Below are positions 7,090-14,624 of a DNA stretch of 14,629 nucleotides, one piece after another. Both the position numbers and the translations under genes were made by a program. Source of the stretch: Candidatus Latescibacterota bacterium (GTDB taxonomy: Bacteria > Latescibacterota > UBA2968 > UBA8231). The stretch spans positions 1-14,629 of the forward strand of contig JAJDUT010000142.1 of assembly GCA_022826515.1 (NCBI GenBank), read 5' to 3'. The notes under the pieces were generated by a model. It saw only the letters and a list, made by a program, of their open reading frames with translations. It did no database searches and had not been told where the DNA came from. The number at the start of each line of letters is the position of its first letter. Positions within the stretch are counted from its first letter, which is position 1.

Positions 7090-7865
7090 TACTCGCCTTC
7101 TACGTGGGTTACTTCAATATCTAGGTCTTCGCGATTGCGTATGTGATCGACTTGGCCGTCCTTGACCCACACCACTCGGTCGGAGACGCTGAGCATCTTG
7201 TGGTCGTGGGTCGCCGAGATGACGGTCACCCCGGAATTCTCGTTCATCTCTTTGAGCAATTCGATGATTTCAGTGCCGGTGCGCAGGTCCAGATTCCCCG
7301 TCGGCTCGTCGGCGAGGACCACGGCTGGGTCGTTGGCCAAGGCGCGGGCGACGGCCACGCGCTGCTGCTGGCCACCCGAAAGCTCGTTGGGCTTGTGCGA
7401 GTGCCGCTCGCCAAGGCCCACCTTGCCCAAAAGCTCCATGCCCTTGTCGCGGGCTTCGTCGCTAGTCAAACCGGCGAAAACCATCGGCAAGGTGACGTTT
7501 TCGAGCGCGGTCATCACCGGGATCAAGTTGAACGACTGGAAGATGTAGCCGATCTTGCGGCAGCGCAGCCAAGCCAGTTCATACGCGTCGAGCTGGGCGA
7601 CATCCACCTCGTCGATGTACACCTTGCCCTCCGAGGGCTTGTCGAGGCCGCCGACCATGTTGAAGAAGGTGCTCTTGCCCGAGCCTGAAGGCCCCATGAT
7701 CGACAGGTACTCGCCCGTGTAGATCTCCATATCGACGCCGCGCAGGGCGTGAACCTCAATCTCGCCCATCAAGTACGTTTTCTTTACCTGTTGGGTCCGT
7801 ACTACCGTGCGTTTTTCCGCTTCTTGTTCTTGGACAGCGACCTCGCCCGGGGCGGTTTCGGTCAT
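7089..7865 (-). CDS. ABC transporter ATPase, MacB/LolD type
   Basis: A 258-residue ATP-binding subunit. Walker A is GPSGSGKST (58-66), the Q-loop is Q110 (YIFQSFNLIP), the signature is LSGGQQQR (162-169), Walker B is VVLADEP (182-188, catalytic E187), the D-loop starts at NLD (191-193) and the H-loop is H220 (SATHDH). FQSFNLIP and the 'LADEPTGNLD' wording are typical of MacB/LolD/FtsE-type ATPases, which drive mechanotransmission across the membrane rather than substrate passage. The first ~20 residues are an acidic extension. The start is ATG with GGAG 8 nt upstream and lies 21 nt after the FtsX-like permease stop. It is almost certainly the partner of that permease. What is moved (lipoprotein, peptide, antibiotic) cannot be told. 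Confidence 0.93.
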   Translation of the reverse strand: MTETAPGEVAVQEQEAEKRTVVRTQQVKKTYLMGEIEVHALRGVDMEIYTGEYLSIMGPSGSGKSTFFNMVGGLDKPSEGKVYIDEVDVAQLDAYELAWLRCRKIGYIFQSFNLIPVMTALENVTLPMVFAGLTSDEARDKGMELLGKVGLGERHSHKPNELSGGQQQRVAVARALANDPAVVLADEPTGNLDLRTGTEIIELLKEMNENSGVTVISATHDHKMLSVSDRVVWVKDGQVDHIRNREDLDIEVTHVEGE

Positions 7866-7886
7866 TTTAAGATCTCCTCTAAGGAA

Positions 7887-8588
7887 TCAAGTGTCCGAGC
7901 GCATGGCCTCGACCGGCTCCATCTTGGCCGCGCGGTACGCTGGCAACATGGCACCGACTAGCGAAAGCAAGGTCCCCACCACCAAGGCGTAACCGGCTGA
8001 TTCGGCGATGCCGCTCAGCGGGAAATAGGTGAACGTGTAACCACCGTAATCGAGCAGCGCCAACCCCAGCGTCAGGGCAAAGCCAATGACGATTCCGGCC
8101 GAAGTTCCCGCCAACCCCTGAAAGGTCGATTCGAGCAGGAAGAGCTTGACGATAAAGGTGTCCAAGGCCCCGAGGCACTTCATGGTGCCAATCTCGCGGA
8201 ATCGCTCGGTCACCGACATCAACATGGCGTTGGCAATGCCAACCACGCAGACCAACAGCGAGAGACTGATGAGCCAAGTTTGTTTGGATTGCTCTTCCTC
8301 CATGCGGGCCTTGGCCTCGGCGGAAGCGTCGCCAGCCTCGGTGACGCCGGTCTCAATGCCGTTTTTTTGCAACAACAAGTTGATCTCGCTTTTGTCCGCG
8401 TTCCGCAGGCTGCTGATGATTTCGTTGTTGCTCCACACCGACATTAAAAAGGCGATGGCCAAAATCACGCCGCTGGTGGTGATCAGCGAGCGGCCAAAGC
8501 GAATTTTCAGGCTGCGAAAACTAATTTCTACTGCTTTACTCATCGGCAGCACGATCTCCCGACCGCCTGCCAAACGCCTTTCAGACAT
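7887..8588 (-). CDS. Compact FtsX/MacB-type ABC permease
   Basis: A 233-residue permease with four predicted membrane segments (about 35-52, 103-125, 152-178 and 196-217). It carries the hallmark FtsX-domain strings NAMLMSVTERFREIGTMKCLG (around 120-140) and LPAYRAAKMEPVEAMR at the C-terminus. The usual MacB/LolC periplasmic domain of roughly 200 residues between TM1 and TM2 is missing; only about 50 charged residues remain (SLRNADKSEI...MEEEQSKQ). MacB/LolC permeases are typically 400 or more residues, so this is a reduced form, although both ends are intact and no frameshift is seen. The ATG has GGGAG 7 nt upstream and a promoter in front. It forms an operon with the ATPase and TauE genes. 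Confidence 0.9.
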   Translation of the reverse strand: MSERRLAGGREIVLPMSKAVEISFRSLKIRFGRSLITTSGVILAIAFLMSVWSNNEIISSLRNADKSEINLLLQKNGIETGVTEAGDASAEAKARMEEEQSKQTWLISLSLLVCVVGIANAMLMSVTERFREIGTMKCLGALDTFIVKLFLLESTFQGLAGTSAGIVIGFALTLGLALLDYGGYTFTYFPLSGIAESAGYALVVGTLLSLVGAMLPAYRAAKMEPVEAMRSDT

Positions 8589-8617
8589 AGTTATTCTCCC
8601 AGCGTATGCTCGCGTTC

Positions 8618-8646
8618 ACAATACGTAAATAAAGGTAAAAGATCAA
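8618..8646 (-). promoter_or_regulatory. Sigma70-like promoter for the FtsX-ATPase-TauE operon
   Basis: On the minus strand TTGATC (8641-8646), a 17-nt AT-rich spacer and TATTGT (8618-8623) are well placed. The start of transcription would fall near 8611, about 23 nt before the permease ATG with its GGGAG site. It fills the 69-nt gap after the glycan operon, where no terminator hairpin is visible, so read-through from upstream is also possible. Confidence 0.55.
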
Positions 8647-8657
8647 CACTACTCTAC

Positions 8658-10331
8658 TCAACTGCCCGCCCGAATCTCCACGAGGGGTAAAGGCGCGGAG
8701 TCGTGTGCGCCGCGATCGGCAACCATCTCGGCAAACGAGATCGGCACCATGCTAACGCGCAAATCCCGCGACTGCACCGGCTGCTCCAAGAACGACGCCA
8801 TCGCGCTCGGAGTGAACACGAGGTGGTCGATAGCAAAGTCGTTCACCAACTCCTCCAGTTCGCCAACGTGGCCGACCACTGGGCGACCAGCTAGCGGACA
8901 GCCCCGCTGTTGGGAGCCATCGCCCACCACGCCGATCAGATTGCAGTGGGCCATACCCGCCCGCTCTAGCTGTTCGATAAAATCCACTGCAACCGCATCG
9001 GTTCCCACCAACAGGGTGCGCAACCGCCCCTCGCGGCCGCGCTGGTGTAAAAACCAACGCGCGACGAAGCGCCAACCGGCAATTAACACCGCGTTGCAAA
9101 ACCACGCCGCGACCGCGGCCAGCCGCGAGAAGTTGTATGCCTTAAAGAAGAAAACCAGCATCACGATGAAGGCAAACCCCAGCGTCACCCCCACTACCGA
9201 CCACGCCACCGAGTAGCGGCGGCGGTCGTACAGGCCCGACATGTAAAACGCCAATAGCCAGACCAAGGTCGAAGCGCCGTACACAGCAGCCCATTGCAAA
9301 TCCGAATACGGAGGCGGCACCAGCCAGCGCGTCGGCTGGACGTCGAGGCCGAATAGATTGCCGACTTGCTCGATGCGGTAGATAAAAGGCACCAGCTCTT
9401 GGTGGTAGCGCACCGCTAATCCCAGCTTTAAGCCGCAGAGTACCAAACCAGCGTCGATCAGCGGCATGGCCAAGGCGCGACCCGCCCGGGCGAGGAGGCG
9501 GAACGTTCCGTACAGGGCAATGCCCACCTGCAAAAGCCACAGTGGGAAGAAGCGAAAGCGCCGCGCCATGTGCTTGTTGACAAAAATCGACATGGCACGG
9601 CTCTTGCGATAGAGAATCCGCAGAGGCACCCCCCGGCCACTCTCGCCGCGAAAGTGAATGATCGAGGTTGTCGGCACGTAGTAAATTTTCCAGCCGGCTT
9701 GGTGGAAGCGATAGCACCAGTCGATGTCCTCGCCGTACATAAAGTAGTCCTCGTCGAGCAGGCCGACTTGGTCCATAGCCGCCTTTCTCACCATCATGCA
9801 GGAACCGGACAGCACCTCAACCTCGGCCGTCTGCTCGGGATCGAGATACGTCATGTGGTAGTGAGCAATGAGCGGGTGCTTGGGAAAGAAGCGGCTCAGG
9901 CCCGACATCTTGCAGAAGGCAGCCAACGGCGTGGGAAAGCCGCGGCGGCTGTCGAGCTGCAAGGTGCCGTCCGGGTCGAGGATCTTGCAGCCGCAGGCTC
10001 CGGCTTCCGGGTGCGCGTCCAAGAACTCTACCATTGTGCGCAGCGCATCTCGGCGCACAATGGTATCGGTGTTGATCAGCAGCGCGTATTCTCCAGTCAC
10101 CTGTCGCAGGGCCACGTTGTTGCCAGCCGCAAAACCCACATTGGCCGCGTTGCGGATCAGCTTCACCTGCGGAAATTCCTCGGCTACCATGTCGGCGCTG
10201 CCGTCTGCCGAGGCATTGTCAACGACGAATATCTCCACCGCTAGGCCTTCGACTGCTGCGAGCACAGAACTCAGGGCTTGGCGAGTCAAGTCGCGAGTGT
10301 TGTAGTTGAGGAAGACGACGCTCAGTCGCAC
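8658..10331 (-). CDS. GT2 glycosyltransferase fused to a membrane/CoA_binding_3 half of a polyprenyl sugar-phosphate transferase
   Basis: A 557-residue two-part protein. Residues 1 to about 240 are a GT-A family 2 glycosyltransferase of the rhamnosyltransferase/WbbL kind: VVDNASADGS (37-46), a NTD form of the metal-binding DxD (INTDT, 86-90) and the acceptor-side GEDIDWCYR (200-208). Hydrophobic segments follow near 262-280, 346-366, 376-396 and 405-426, with SGLYDRRRYS (365-374). A Rossmann-like segment comes next (RTLLVGTDAVAVDFIEQL, 438-455, then IGVVGDG and DHLVFTPS). This second half looks like the N-terminal part of WcaJ/WbaP-type transferases (CoA_binding_3), but the protein ends near residue 557 without their catalytic domain. 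The GTG start overlaps the upstream gene by 10 nt and has a GAGGTGAT ribosome binding site. It probably adds a sugar, perhaps rhamnose given rfbD, to a surface glycan at the membrane. Confidence 0.88.
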   Translation of the reverse strand: MRLSVVFLNYNTRDLTRQALSSVLAAVEGLAVEIFVVDNASADGSADMVAEEFPQVKLIRNAANVGFAAGNNVALRQVTGEYALLINTDTIVRRDALRTMVEFLDAHPEAGACGCKILDPDGTLQLDSRRGFPTPLAAFCKMSGLSRFFPKHPLIAHYHMTYLDPEQTAEVEVLSGSCMMVRKAAMDQVGLLDEDYFMYGEDIDWCYRFHQAGWKIYYVPTTSIIHFRGESGRGVPLRILYRKSRAMSIFVNKHMARRFRFFPLWLLQVGIALYGTFRLLARAGRALAMPLIDAGLVLCGLKLGLAVRYHQELVPFIYRIEQVGNLFGLDVQPTRWLVPPPYSDLQWAAVYGASTLVWLLAFYMSGLYDRRRYSVAWSVVGVTLGFAFIVMLVFFFKAYNFSRLAAVAAWFCNAVLIAGWRFVARWFLHQRGREGRLRTLLVGTDAVAVDFIEQLERAGMAHCNLIGVVGDGSQQRGCPLAGRPVVGHVGELEELVNDFAIDHLVFTPSAMASFLEQPVQSRDLRVSMVPISFAEMVADRGAHDSAPLPLVEIRAGS

Positions 10332-11047
10332 GATCTATCACCTCGGTGGCGGCCCATGAGCTTGTAGCCGCTGAAGTAGAGGATCTGTTTGGCAAAGAGC
10401 AGATGCTCGCGCAGGTCCAGCTTGCTGGCGCTGAACTGGCGGTTGCGAAAGACAAAAGGCACGGACCGATGCTGCTGATAGCGGCCCTTAACCAAAATTT
10501 CGAGCAAAATTTTGTAGCCCGAAGACGTGAGCACTAGATCCCGTATCACTTGGCGGTGCAGACAGAAATAACCCGACAGCGGGTCCTCGACCCCGGTCAA
10601 TAGTCGGGCTGCGCCCACGCCGATTCGCGAAATCAACTTGCGGTGCCAAGCCCACCGTTCGACTCGGCTGGTCTCCCCAAAGCGGCTGCCTATGGCAATG
10701 TCGCATTCGCGCAGGCTGCGGATGAGTTCGGGCAGGATCGCCGGGTCGTGGCTCAAGTCGGCGTCTATCACTCCGAGGTATGGCCGCGCCGATTGCGCGA
10801 AACCCGCCATCACCGCGGACCCCAAACCGAGCTTACCCGACCGATGTACCACCTGCACGGGATAATGGACCTTCAGCGACTCGGCCACCTCGCCGGTGCC
10901 GTCGGGCGAGTTGTCATCTACCACGATAAGCTCCAAGTCGATATCCGGCTCTTGGCCGACGATCGCGAAAATTTCTTCCGCCAAAAGCGGCAGATTTTCC
11001 CGCTCGTTGTACGTGGGCGTTATCAGCGAAATTTGCACGGGGTCCAT
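10322..11047 (-). CDS. Polyprenyl-phosphate hexosyltransferase, DPM1-like (GT2)
   Basis: A 241-residue GT2 enzyme closely following the dolichol-phosphate mannose synthase pattern: TPTYNERENLP (10-20), VVDDNSPDGTG (42-52), the metal-binding DADLSHDP (95-102), GSRF (120-123) and DPLSGYF (155-161). It would transfer a hexose, often mannose or glucose, from its nucleotide sugar to polyprenyl phosphate at the inner membrane, making a lipid-linked donor. It lacks the C-terminal membrane/GtrA segments of some relatives, so it is the soluble or peripheral short form. It starts 9 nt after the rfbD stop, with no clear Shine-Dalgarno, and its 3' end overlaps the next glycosyltransferase by 10 nt. Sugar identity is uncertain. 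Confidence 0.9.
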   Translation of the reverse strand: MDPVQISLITPTYNERENLPLLAEEIFAIVGQEPDIDLELIVVDDNSPDGTGEVAESLKVHYPVQVVHRSGKLGLGSAVMAGFAQSARPYLGVIDADLSHDPAILPELIRSLRECDIAIGSRFGETSRVERWAWHRKLISRIGVGAARLLTGVEDPLSGYFCLHRQVIRDLVLTSSGYKILLEILVKGRYQQHRSVPFVFRNRQFSASKLDLREHLLFAKQILYFSGYKLMGRHRGDRSCD

Positions 11048-11056
11048 GAGGATAGG

Positions 11057-11956
11057 CTAGCGGGCAAATTGGGGAAAGTCGCGGCGAAAAAGCGGGTCCG
11101 CAGCAAGGCACTGAAGCCCCTCGGCAAAGCTCATGGGGCGGCGACCGAGCGCGGCTTCCAGCGCGTCGGTGCGCAAACCAGAGCGCAAGGGACGTTCGGC
11201 TGGCAGCGCGACCGCACAGGTCGGCACCGGTTCGATCAACGCGCCATCAATGTCGAAAAAACAAGCCAGTTCCCGCGCCATCTCCCAGCGCGTCATAAAG
11301 GTCGCGCCGCCTACGTGGAACAAGCCCCGTGCCTCTTGGCCGCACAGGGCCACTAAGGCGCGGGCCAGATCGCGGATATAAGTCGGATTGCCCCATTGAT
11401 CGGCAAAGACCCGCAGGGGCTGGCCGCTAGATAGGGAATTCAGCACCCAAGTGAGGAAGTTGGACCCGACCTGCGGAACATAGCCGTACAGCCACAGGGT
11501 CCGCACGACTAGCGCCCGCTCCATCTTTTGCAATATGCCCTCGCTTTCGAGTTTGAGTTGGCCGTAGCAAGACAGCGGATTGGCCGCATCCCCTTCGCCG
11601 TAAGGGCCGCACTTGCCGTCGAAGACATAATCTGTAGAAACATGGACCAAGCCAGCGCCAATCGCGTCGCAAGCCGCAGCCAAGTTATCGGGAATATCGA
11701 TGTTGGCTTGCCGCGCGGCCCGCGCATTTTTTTCGCAGCCATCGACATCGGTCATGGCCGCGGCGTTGATCACCCAATCTGGAGCCAGTTCGGCGACGAG
11801 TGCGGCCACAGCTTTGCGGTCGGCTAGATCAACCTGGCGATAGGGAATGCCTTCGGCCGTCGGGCGACGACCGCAGCCCATCCACTCAGCTTCTCCTGCC
11901 AAGGAGAGCAGCGTGCGGCCTAAAAAGCCGGTGGCACCTGTCACCAAAATTTTCAT
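11057..11956 (-). CDS. rfbD: dTDP-4-dehydrorhamnose reductase
   Basis: A 299-residue SDR-type reductase, RfbD/RmlD, which makes dTDP-L-rhamnose from dTDP-4-dehydro-L-rhamnose with NAD(P)H. Visible features are the dinucleotide-binding GATGFLG (7-13), STDYVFDG (107-114), the catalytic Y131-x3-K135 (YGQLK) and the family-typical WLYG (155-158). I use the ATG at 11956 rather than an in-frame codon at 11992. It gives the standard MKILVTGATG start and overlaps the upstream stop as ATGA, a classic coupling. RfbA, RfbB and RfbC are not in the window, so the substrate must come from genes elsewhere. Together with two GT2 enzymes it points to a rhamnose-containing surface polysaccharide. Confidence 0.93.
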   Translation of the reverse strand: MKILVTGATGFLGRTLLSLAGEAEWMGCGRRPTAEGIPYRQVDLADRKAVAALVAELAPDWVINAAAMTDVDGCEKNARAARQANIDIPDNLAAACDAIGAGLVHVSTDYVFDGKCGPYGEGDAANPLSCYGQLKLESEGILQKMERALVVRTLWLYGYVPQVGSNFLTWVLNSLSSGQPLRVFADQWGNPTYIRDLARALVALCGQEARGLFHVGGATFMTRWEMARELACFFDIDGALIEPVPTCAVALPAERPLRSGLRTDALEAALGRRPMSFAEGLQCLAADPLFRRDFPQFAR

Positions 11957-13386
11957 AGCGGTGGACCGTACAGCAGCAAGGCTCGCGCCCACGAGCTATG
12001 CGCTCGGTCGGGTGCCTGAGACAGACGCGGCTCGCCTGCTAAGGCGACCACCTGCTCAACGCGGCCCTGTCGCCCGTAAAACTGGAGAGCGAGCGCTTTG
12101 CCGTGATGCGATAGCGGATCGAGGGCAGCGGGACGATCGTACGATTGCTCCATAAAGTGCGCCACCTGCTCGGCGGCGGTGGCAAACCGCGCCTCCCCAC
12201 TCCACTGGCCCAACTCCCACAGGGCCAATGTCGCCAAGGCTTGATCGACGAGCAGGCCCGCGCTGTCCTCAGTTTCTGAGTCGCAGACGTGCTGCACCCG
12301 GCCGCGGTCGTCGATACAGTGGCTGATGAGCGCGTCGCCAGCCTGCATAGCCACCTGAGCAGCGCGTTCGTCGCCTAAAGTGGTGGCCGCAGCGAGATAA
12401 GCTCTTATCAAGGCCGCTTGGCGATCGGCGTAGAGCGCGGGGTCTGTCCACCAAGTGTCGGCCATGACTTGGCGACCGCGGAACACACCCTCAGTTGCGT
12501 CGAAGAGCGTACCCTCGACAAAGCCGAGCAACGCTCTGGCCGACTCGGCGTAGCGGGACTGGCCAGTCTCCAGCAACAAATGCAGCATGGCTGCCTGATC
12601 GAGAGCGTCCCGCTCGCCCGCAGGCGCACTCCAATCCGGTGTGTATGAGTACGCGCGAAAACCACCGCTGTCGCCAAGCGGCGAGGCAAGAACCGCGTCC
12701 AAGCTCGCCAAGGCCATCTGCCTTGCTGGTGCTACTTCCCGTGCCTCGGCATAGGTGAGCAGGAAGCGCAACGTCGAAGTTTCGAGAAACTTGGTCGGGC
12801 CACCGAAGCCGCCGTGGGTCGAGTCAAAGGCAGCCGCGCACGCGCGGTAAACAGCATCTATTGCAACGGGTTTCTCAACCTTTGGACGGGTGGCGCGCTG
12901 CACCTTGGCTACGAGTACCTCTCGCTTTTCCTCGTAGGCCGTGCGCAACCGACGCAAATAAGGCTCGACATTGGCAGGCGGAATATCCACAGCCCGCGCG
13001 AAAACCCGCCCGTCTGGCAGGGTCACCACTAGAGCCGGCCAACCGCCGCTGTCGTAGTGCTGAGCAATATCCGGCCGCTTGAATGGATCGACCTGCACGC
13101 TGACGAATTTCTCGGCGATCAGTTGGCGCAACGCCGATGTTGGAATCGGAAAGAGGCCCTCGCATCCCGGGGCGGCCAAATACACCAATATGGGCTTGTC
13201 TTCGCTTTGGGCGCGTGAGAACAAAGACTCGTCCCAAGTGCCCCAAGGCAGCTCGCCATCGGCCCACTGCCATTCGGCCAAAGCAGGCCGCTCGCTGCGA
13301 ACCACTTCTTCTTGCGGCGGCTCCTCGGGGACGGCGCAACCAGCCAGCATTAGCAGCGCCAGCAGCTTGGCCTTAAATTGACACAT
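11953..13386 (-). CDS. Lipoprotein with DUF255-type thioredoxin fold and alpha/alpha-barrel (YyaL/SPATA20-like)
   Basis: A 477-residue protein starting at the ATG at 13386; a TTG at 13401 gives five more residues (482). Residue numbers below count from the TTG. A lipoprotein signal ends in LMLAGC with C22 as the lipidated Cys, followed by an acidic, Pro-rich linker. Residues about 50-150 look like a DUF255 thioredoxin fold (PILVYLAAPGCEG, VQVDPF, then the cis-Pro loop GGWPALVVTLPDGRV). From about 180 the YyaL/SPATA20 alpha/alpha-toroid follows (GGFGGPTKF at 197-205; helical repeats to the end). The redox CxxC is absent: only C80 remains, so thiol-disulfide exchange is unlikely. SPATA20/YyaL proteins are usually near 650-700 residues, so this is a shortened form. 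It heads the glycan operon and overlaps rfbD as ATGA. Function of the family is poorly known; a carbohydrate role is only suggested by the fold and neighbours. Confidence 0.8.
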   Translation of the reverse strand: MCQFKAKLLALLMLAGCAVPEEPPQEEVVRSERPALAEWQWADGELPWGTWDESLFSRAQSEDKPILVYLAAPGCEGLFPIPTSALRQLIAEKFVSVQVDPFKRPDIAQHYDSGGWPALVVTLPDGRVFARAVDIPPANVEPYLRRLRTAYEEKREVLVAKVQRATRPKVEKPVAIDAVYRACAAAFDSTHGGFGGPTKFLETSTLRFLLTYAEAREVAPARQMALASLDAVLASPLGDSGGFRAYSYTPDWSAPAGERDALDQAAMLHLLLETGQSRYAESARALLGFVEGTLFDATEGVFRGRQVMADTWWTDPALYADRQAALIRAYLAAATTLGDERAAQVAMQAGDALISHCIDDRGRVQHVCDSETEDSAGLLVDQALATLALWELGQWSGEARFATAAEQVAHFMEQSYDRPAALDPLSHHGKALALQFYGRQGRVEQVVALAGEPRLSQAPDRAHSSWARALLLYGPPL

Positions 13387-13431
13387 CTCTTTTATATTCA
13401 ATGAGTTCGGGGTAATTTACAAAGGCCGTTT

Positions 13432-13460
13432 AATGTACGACATGCCCCTGTGAGCGTCAA
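13432..13460 (-). promoter_or_regulatory. Sigma70-like promoter for the glycan operon
   Basis: Minus-strand TTGACG (13455-13460), a 17-nt spacer and TACATT (13432-13437) precede the lipoprotein gene. The leader would be about 40 nt. It lies in the 127-nt gap between the operon and the IS30 element, outside the element's inverted repeat, so the operon promoter was apparently not disrupted by the insertion. Confidence 0.55.
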
Positions 13461-13528
13461 GCAAGTCCCAAGGGGCGGGCTTTTTGTCGCGGGTAGTTTG
13501 GCCTATGTTTTGCTTTTTACATCCGCGG

Positions 13529-13548
13529 ATTCAACTCGTAAGTGCAAT
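13529..13548 (+). repeat. IS30 left terminal inverted repeat
   Basis: Twenty bases matching the reverse complement of 14605-14624 at 19 of 20 positions. The transposase stop codon (TCA at 13531-13533, i.e. TGA on the minus strand) lies inside this repeat. Confidence 0.88.
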
Positions 13549-14523
13549 TTCGCCATGTTTAGGTTGCCCTCTTGTTTCTTGGGCTAAGATTTCATGCGGC
13601 GTTTGAAATGCCAATCCCTTTCGCGGCCGATGATTGAGCCGATCCCTGATGTGGTGTATCTGTTCGTCGGACAGCGTATCCAGCGCCGTCCCTTTGGGCA
13701 CATACTGGCGAATCAGCCCATTGGTGTTCTCGTTGAGTCCGCGCTCCCAAGCATGGTAGGGATGGGCAAAATAGACCGCCGCGCCCAACGCTTGGCTGAT
13801 CGTGGTATGGTGGGCAAACTCCTTGCCATTATCGGCGGTAATCGTCTGGGTATGCTCCTTATGGGGCGCGAGCAACGCAATGGTCGTCGCCGCTACGTGC
13901 TCGGCCTGTTTGGAGGCGACTTTGCCCAAGACGGTATAGCGCGAGCGCCGTTCGACCACCGAGATGAGTGCCCCGGTGCCCTGGCCGCCCAGCACGAGGT
14001 CAATTTCCCAATCGCCGATGCGACTTTTTTCTTCGACGATGGCCGGTCGCTGGTCAATGCTGATCCGATCTTTAATCTGCCCTCGACCATCGGCTTTTCC
14101 ATAGCGTTTCTTGCGTTTCTTCTGACTGTGCCGCAGATGGCGATACAACGTCCCGCCCGCCTGGCGATCCGCCCGGATGTGCTGATAGATGCGCTGCGGA
14201 CTCAACCGAAGCCCGTCGGTTACCTCCAAACGACCCGCAATCTGCTCGGGACTCCACTGCTGACGCAGGTCGGCTTCGATGCGCTCAATAACAGCCGCCG
14301 TCATCTTCGTCGCCTTCGCCTTGTCGCGCCGACGCGCCAGCGCGTGCTGGTGGGCTTGGCCGGGACGATAGCCGCGTTGCCCTCGATTGCGCCGCAACTC
14401 GCGACAAATCGTCGACGGCGATACCGACACCGTCGCCGCGATGGACTGCTGATCATGCCCGGCTTTCTTCAGCGCGTAAATTTGGTATCTTTGATACTCG
14501 GTCAACTGGTGATACGTTCCCAT
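13531..14523 (-). CDS. IS30-family transposase
   Basis: A 330-residue DDE transposase. The N-terminus has the IS30 helix-turn-helix (LTEYQRYQIYALKKAGHDQQ, then SIAATVSVSPSTICRELRRN, residues 7-46), followed by a second helical region (WSPEQIAGRL) and the catalytic core. The core shows GDWEIDLVLG (D171 or D175), TADNGKEF (D231) and ERGLNENTNGLIRQYVPKGT (E265). The D231-E265 distance of 33 intervening residues is the IS30-family DD(33)E spacing. I start at the ATG at 14523, which has GGAGG 5 nt upstream; the frame stays open further, through the right inverted repeat, but that part is unlikely to be translated. All catalytic residues are present, so it should be active. It catalyses cut/copy-out and insertion of the element. 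Confidence 0.95.
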   Translation of the reverse strand: MGTYHQLTEYQRYQIYALKKAGHDQQSIAATVSVSPSTICRELRRNRGQRGYRPGQAHQHALARRRDKAKATKMTAAVIERIEADLRQQWSPEQIAGRLEVTDGLRLSPQRIYQHIRADRQAGGTLYRHLRHSQKKRKKRYGKADGRGQIKDRISIDQRPAIVEEKSRIGDWEIDLVLGGQGTGALISVVERRSRYTVLGKVASKQAEHVAATTIALLAPHKEHTQTITADNGKEFAHHTTISQALGAAVYFAHPYHAWERGLNENTNGLIRQYVPKGTALDTLSDEQIHHIRDRLNHRPRKGLAFQTPHEILAQETRGQPKHGEIALTS

Positions 14524-14564
14524 AAGCGCCTCCGTCGGGAGCTGCGTTTGAAATGGCCACGGGA

Positions 14565-14573
14565 AATATACCA
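14565..14573 (-). promoter_or_regulatory. Possible extended -10 promoter for the transposase
   Basis: On the minus strand TGG-TATATT (14565-14573) resembles an extended -10 element and lies about 42 nt before the transposase ATG. No good -35 is seen, as is usual for weakly expressed IS promoters. Confidence 0.3.
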
Positions 14574-14604
14574 GTTGGCCGTTTCTATGCCAGCTATCCA
14601 AGCG

Positions 14605-14624
14605 ATTGCACTTACCAGTTGAAT
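14605..14624 (-). repeat. IS30 right terminal inverted repeat
   Basis: Partner of the repeat at 13529-13548, differing at one base. The 9-bp core TACCAGTTG (14613-14621) recurs as a direct repeat at 14569-14577, 44 nt further inside the element, which may be a second transposase contact site. Confidence 0.88.

Larger units (their letters stand above)
13529..14624 (-). mobile_element. IS30-family insertion sequence (complete)
   Basis: About 1.1 kb bounded by 20-bp inverted repeats with one mismatch (ATTCAACT[C/G]GTAAGTG CAAT, read inward), enclosing a single intact IS30-type transposase on the minus strand. Length and single-ORF layout are normal for the family. I could not identify a short target duplication: the flanks are GCGG on the left and TCAAG on the right. 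The IS sits just upstream of the glycan operon promoter and the window ends 5 nt beyond it. Confidence 0.88.

Noticed and set aside
8658..10331. Idea that the two-domain glycosyltransferase is two genes joined by sequencing error
   Set aside because: The frame is continuous for 557 codons with membrane segments linking the halves naturally and no internal stop or homopolymer-associated frame change; I keep it as a true fusion.
11957..11992. Upstream start for rfbD at 11992
   Set aside because: It adds 12 residues before the standard MKILVTGATG start and destroys the ATGA coupling with the preceding gene.
13459..13485. GC-rich hairpin followed by TTTTT on the plus strand
   Set aside because: The stem is short and interrupted, the T-run suits plus-strand transcripts, and no plus-strand gene leads into it; the same bases overlap the -35 of the glycan operon promoter.
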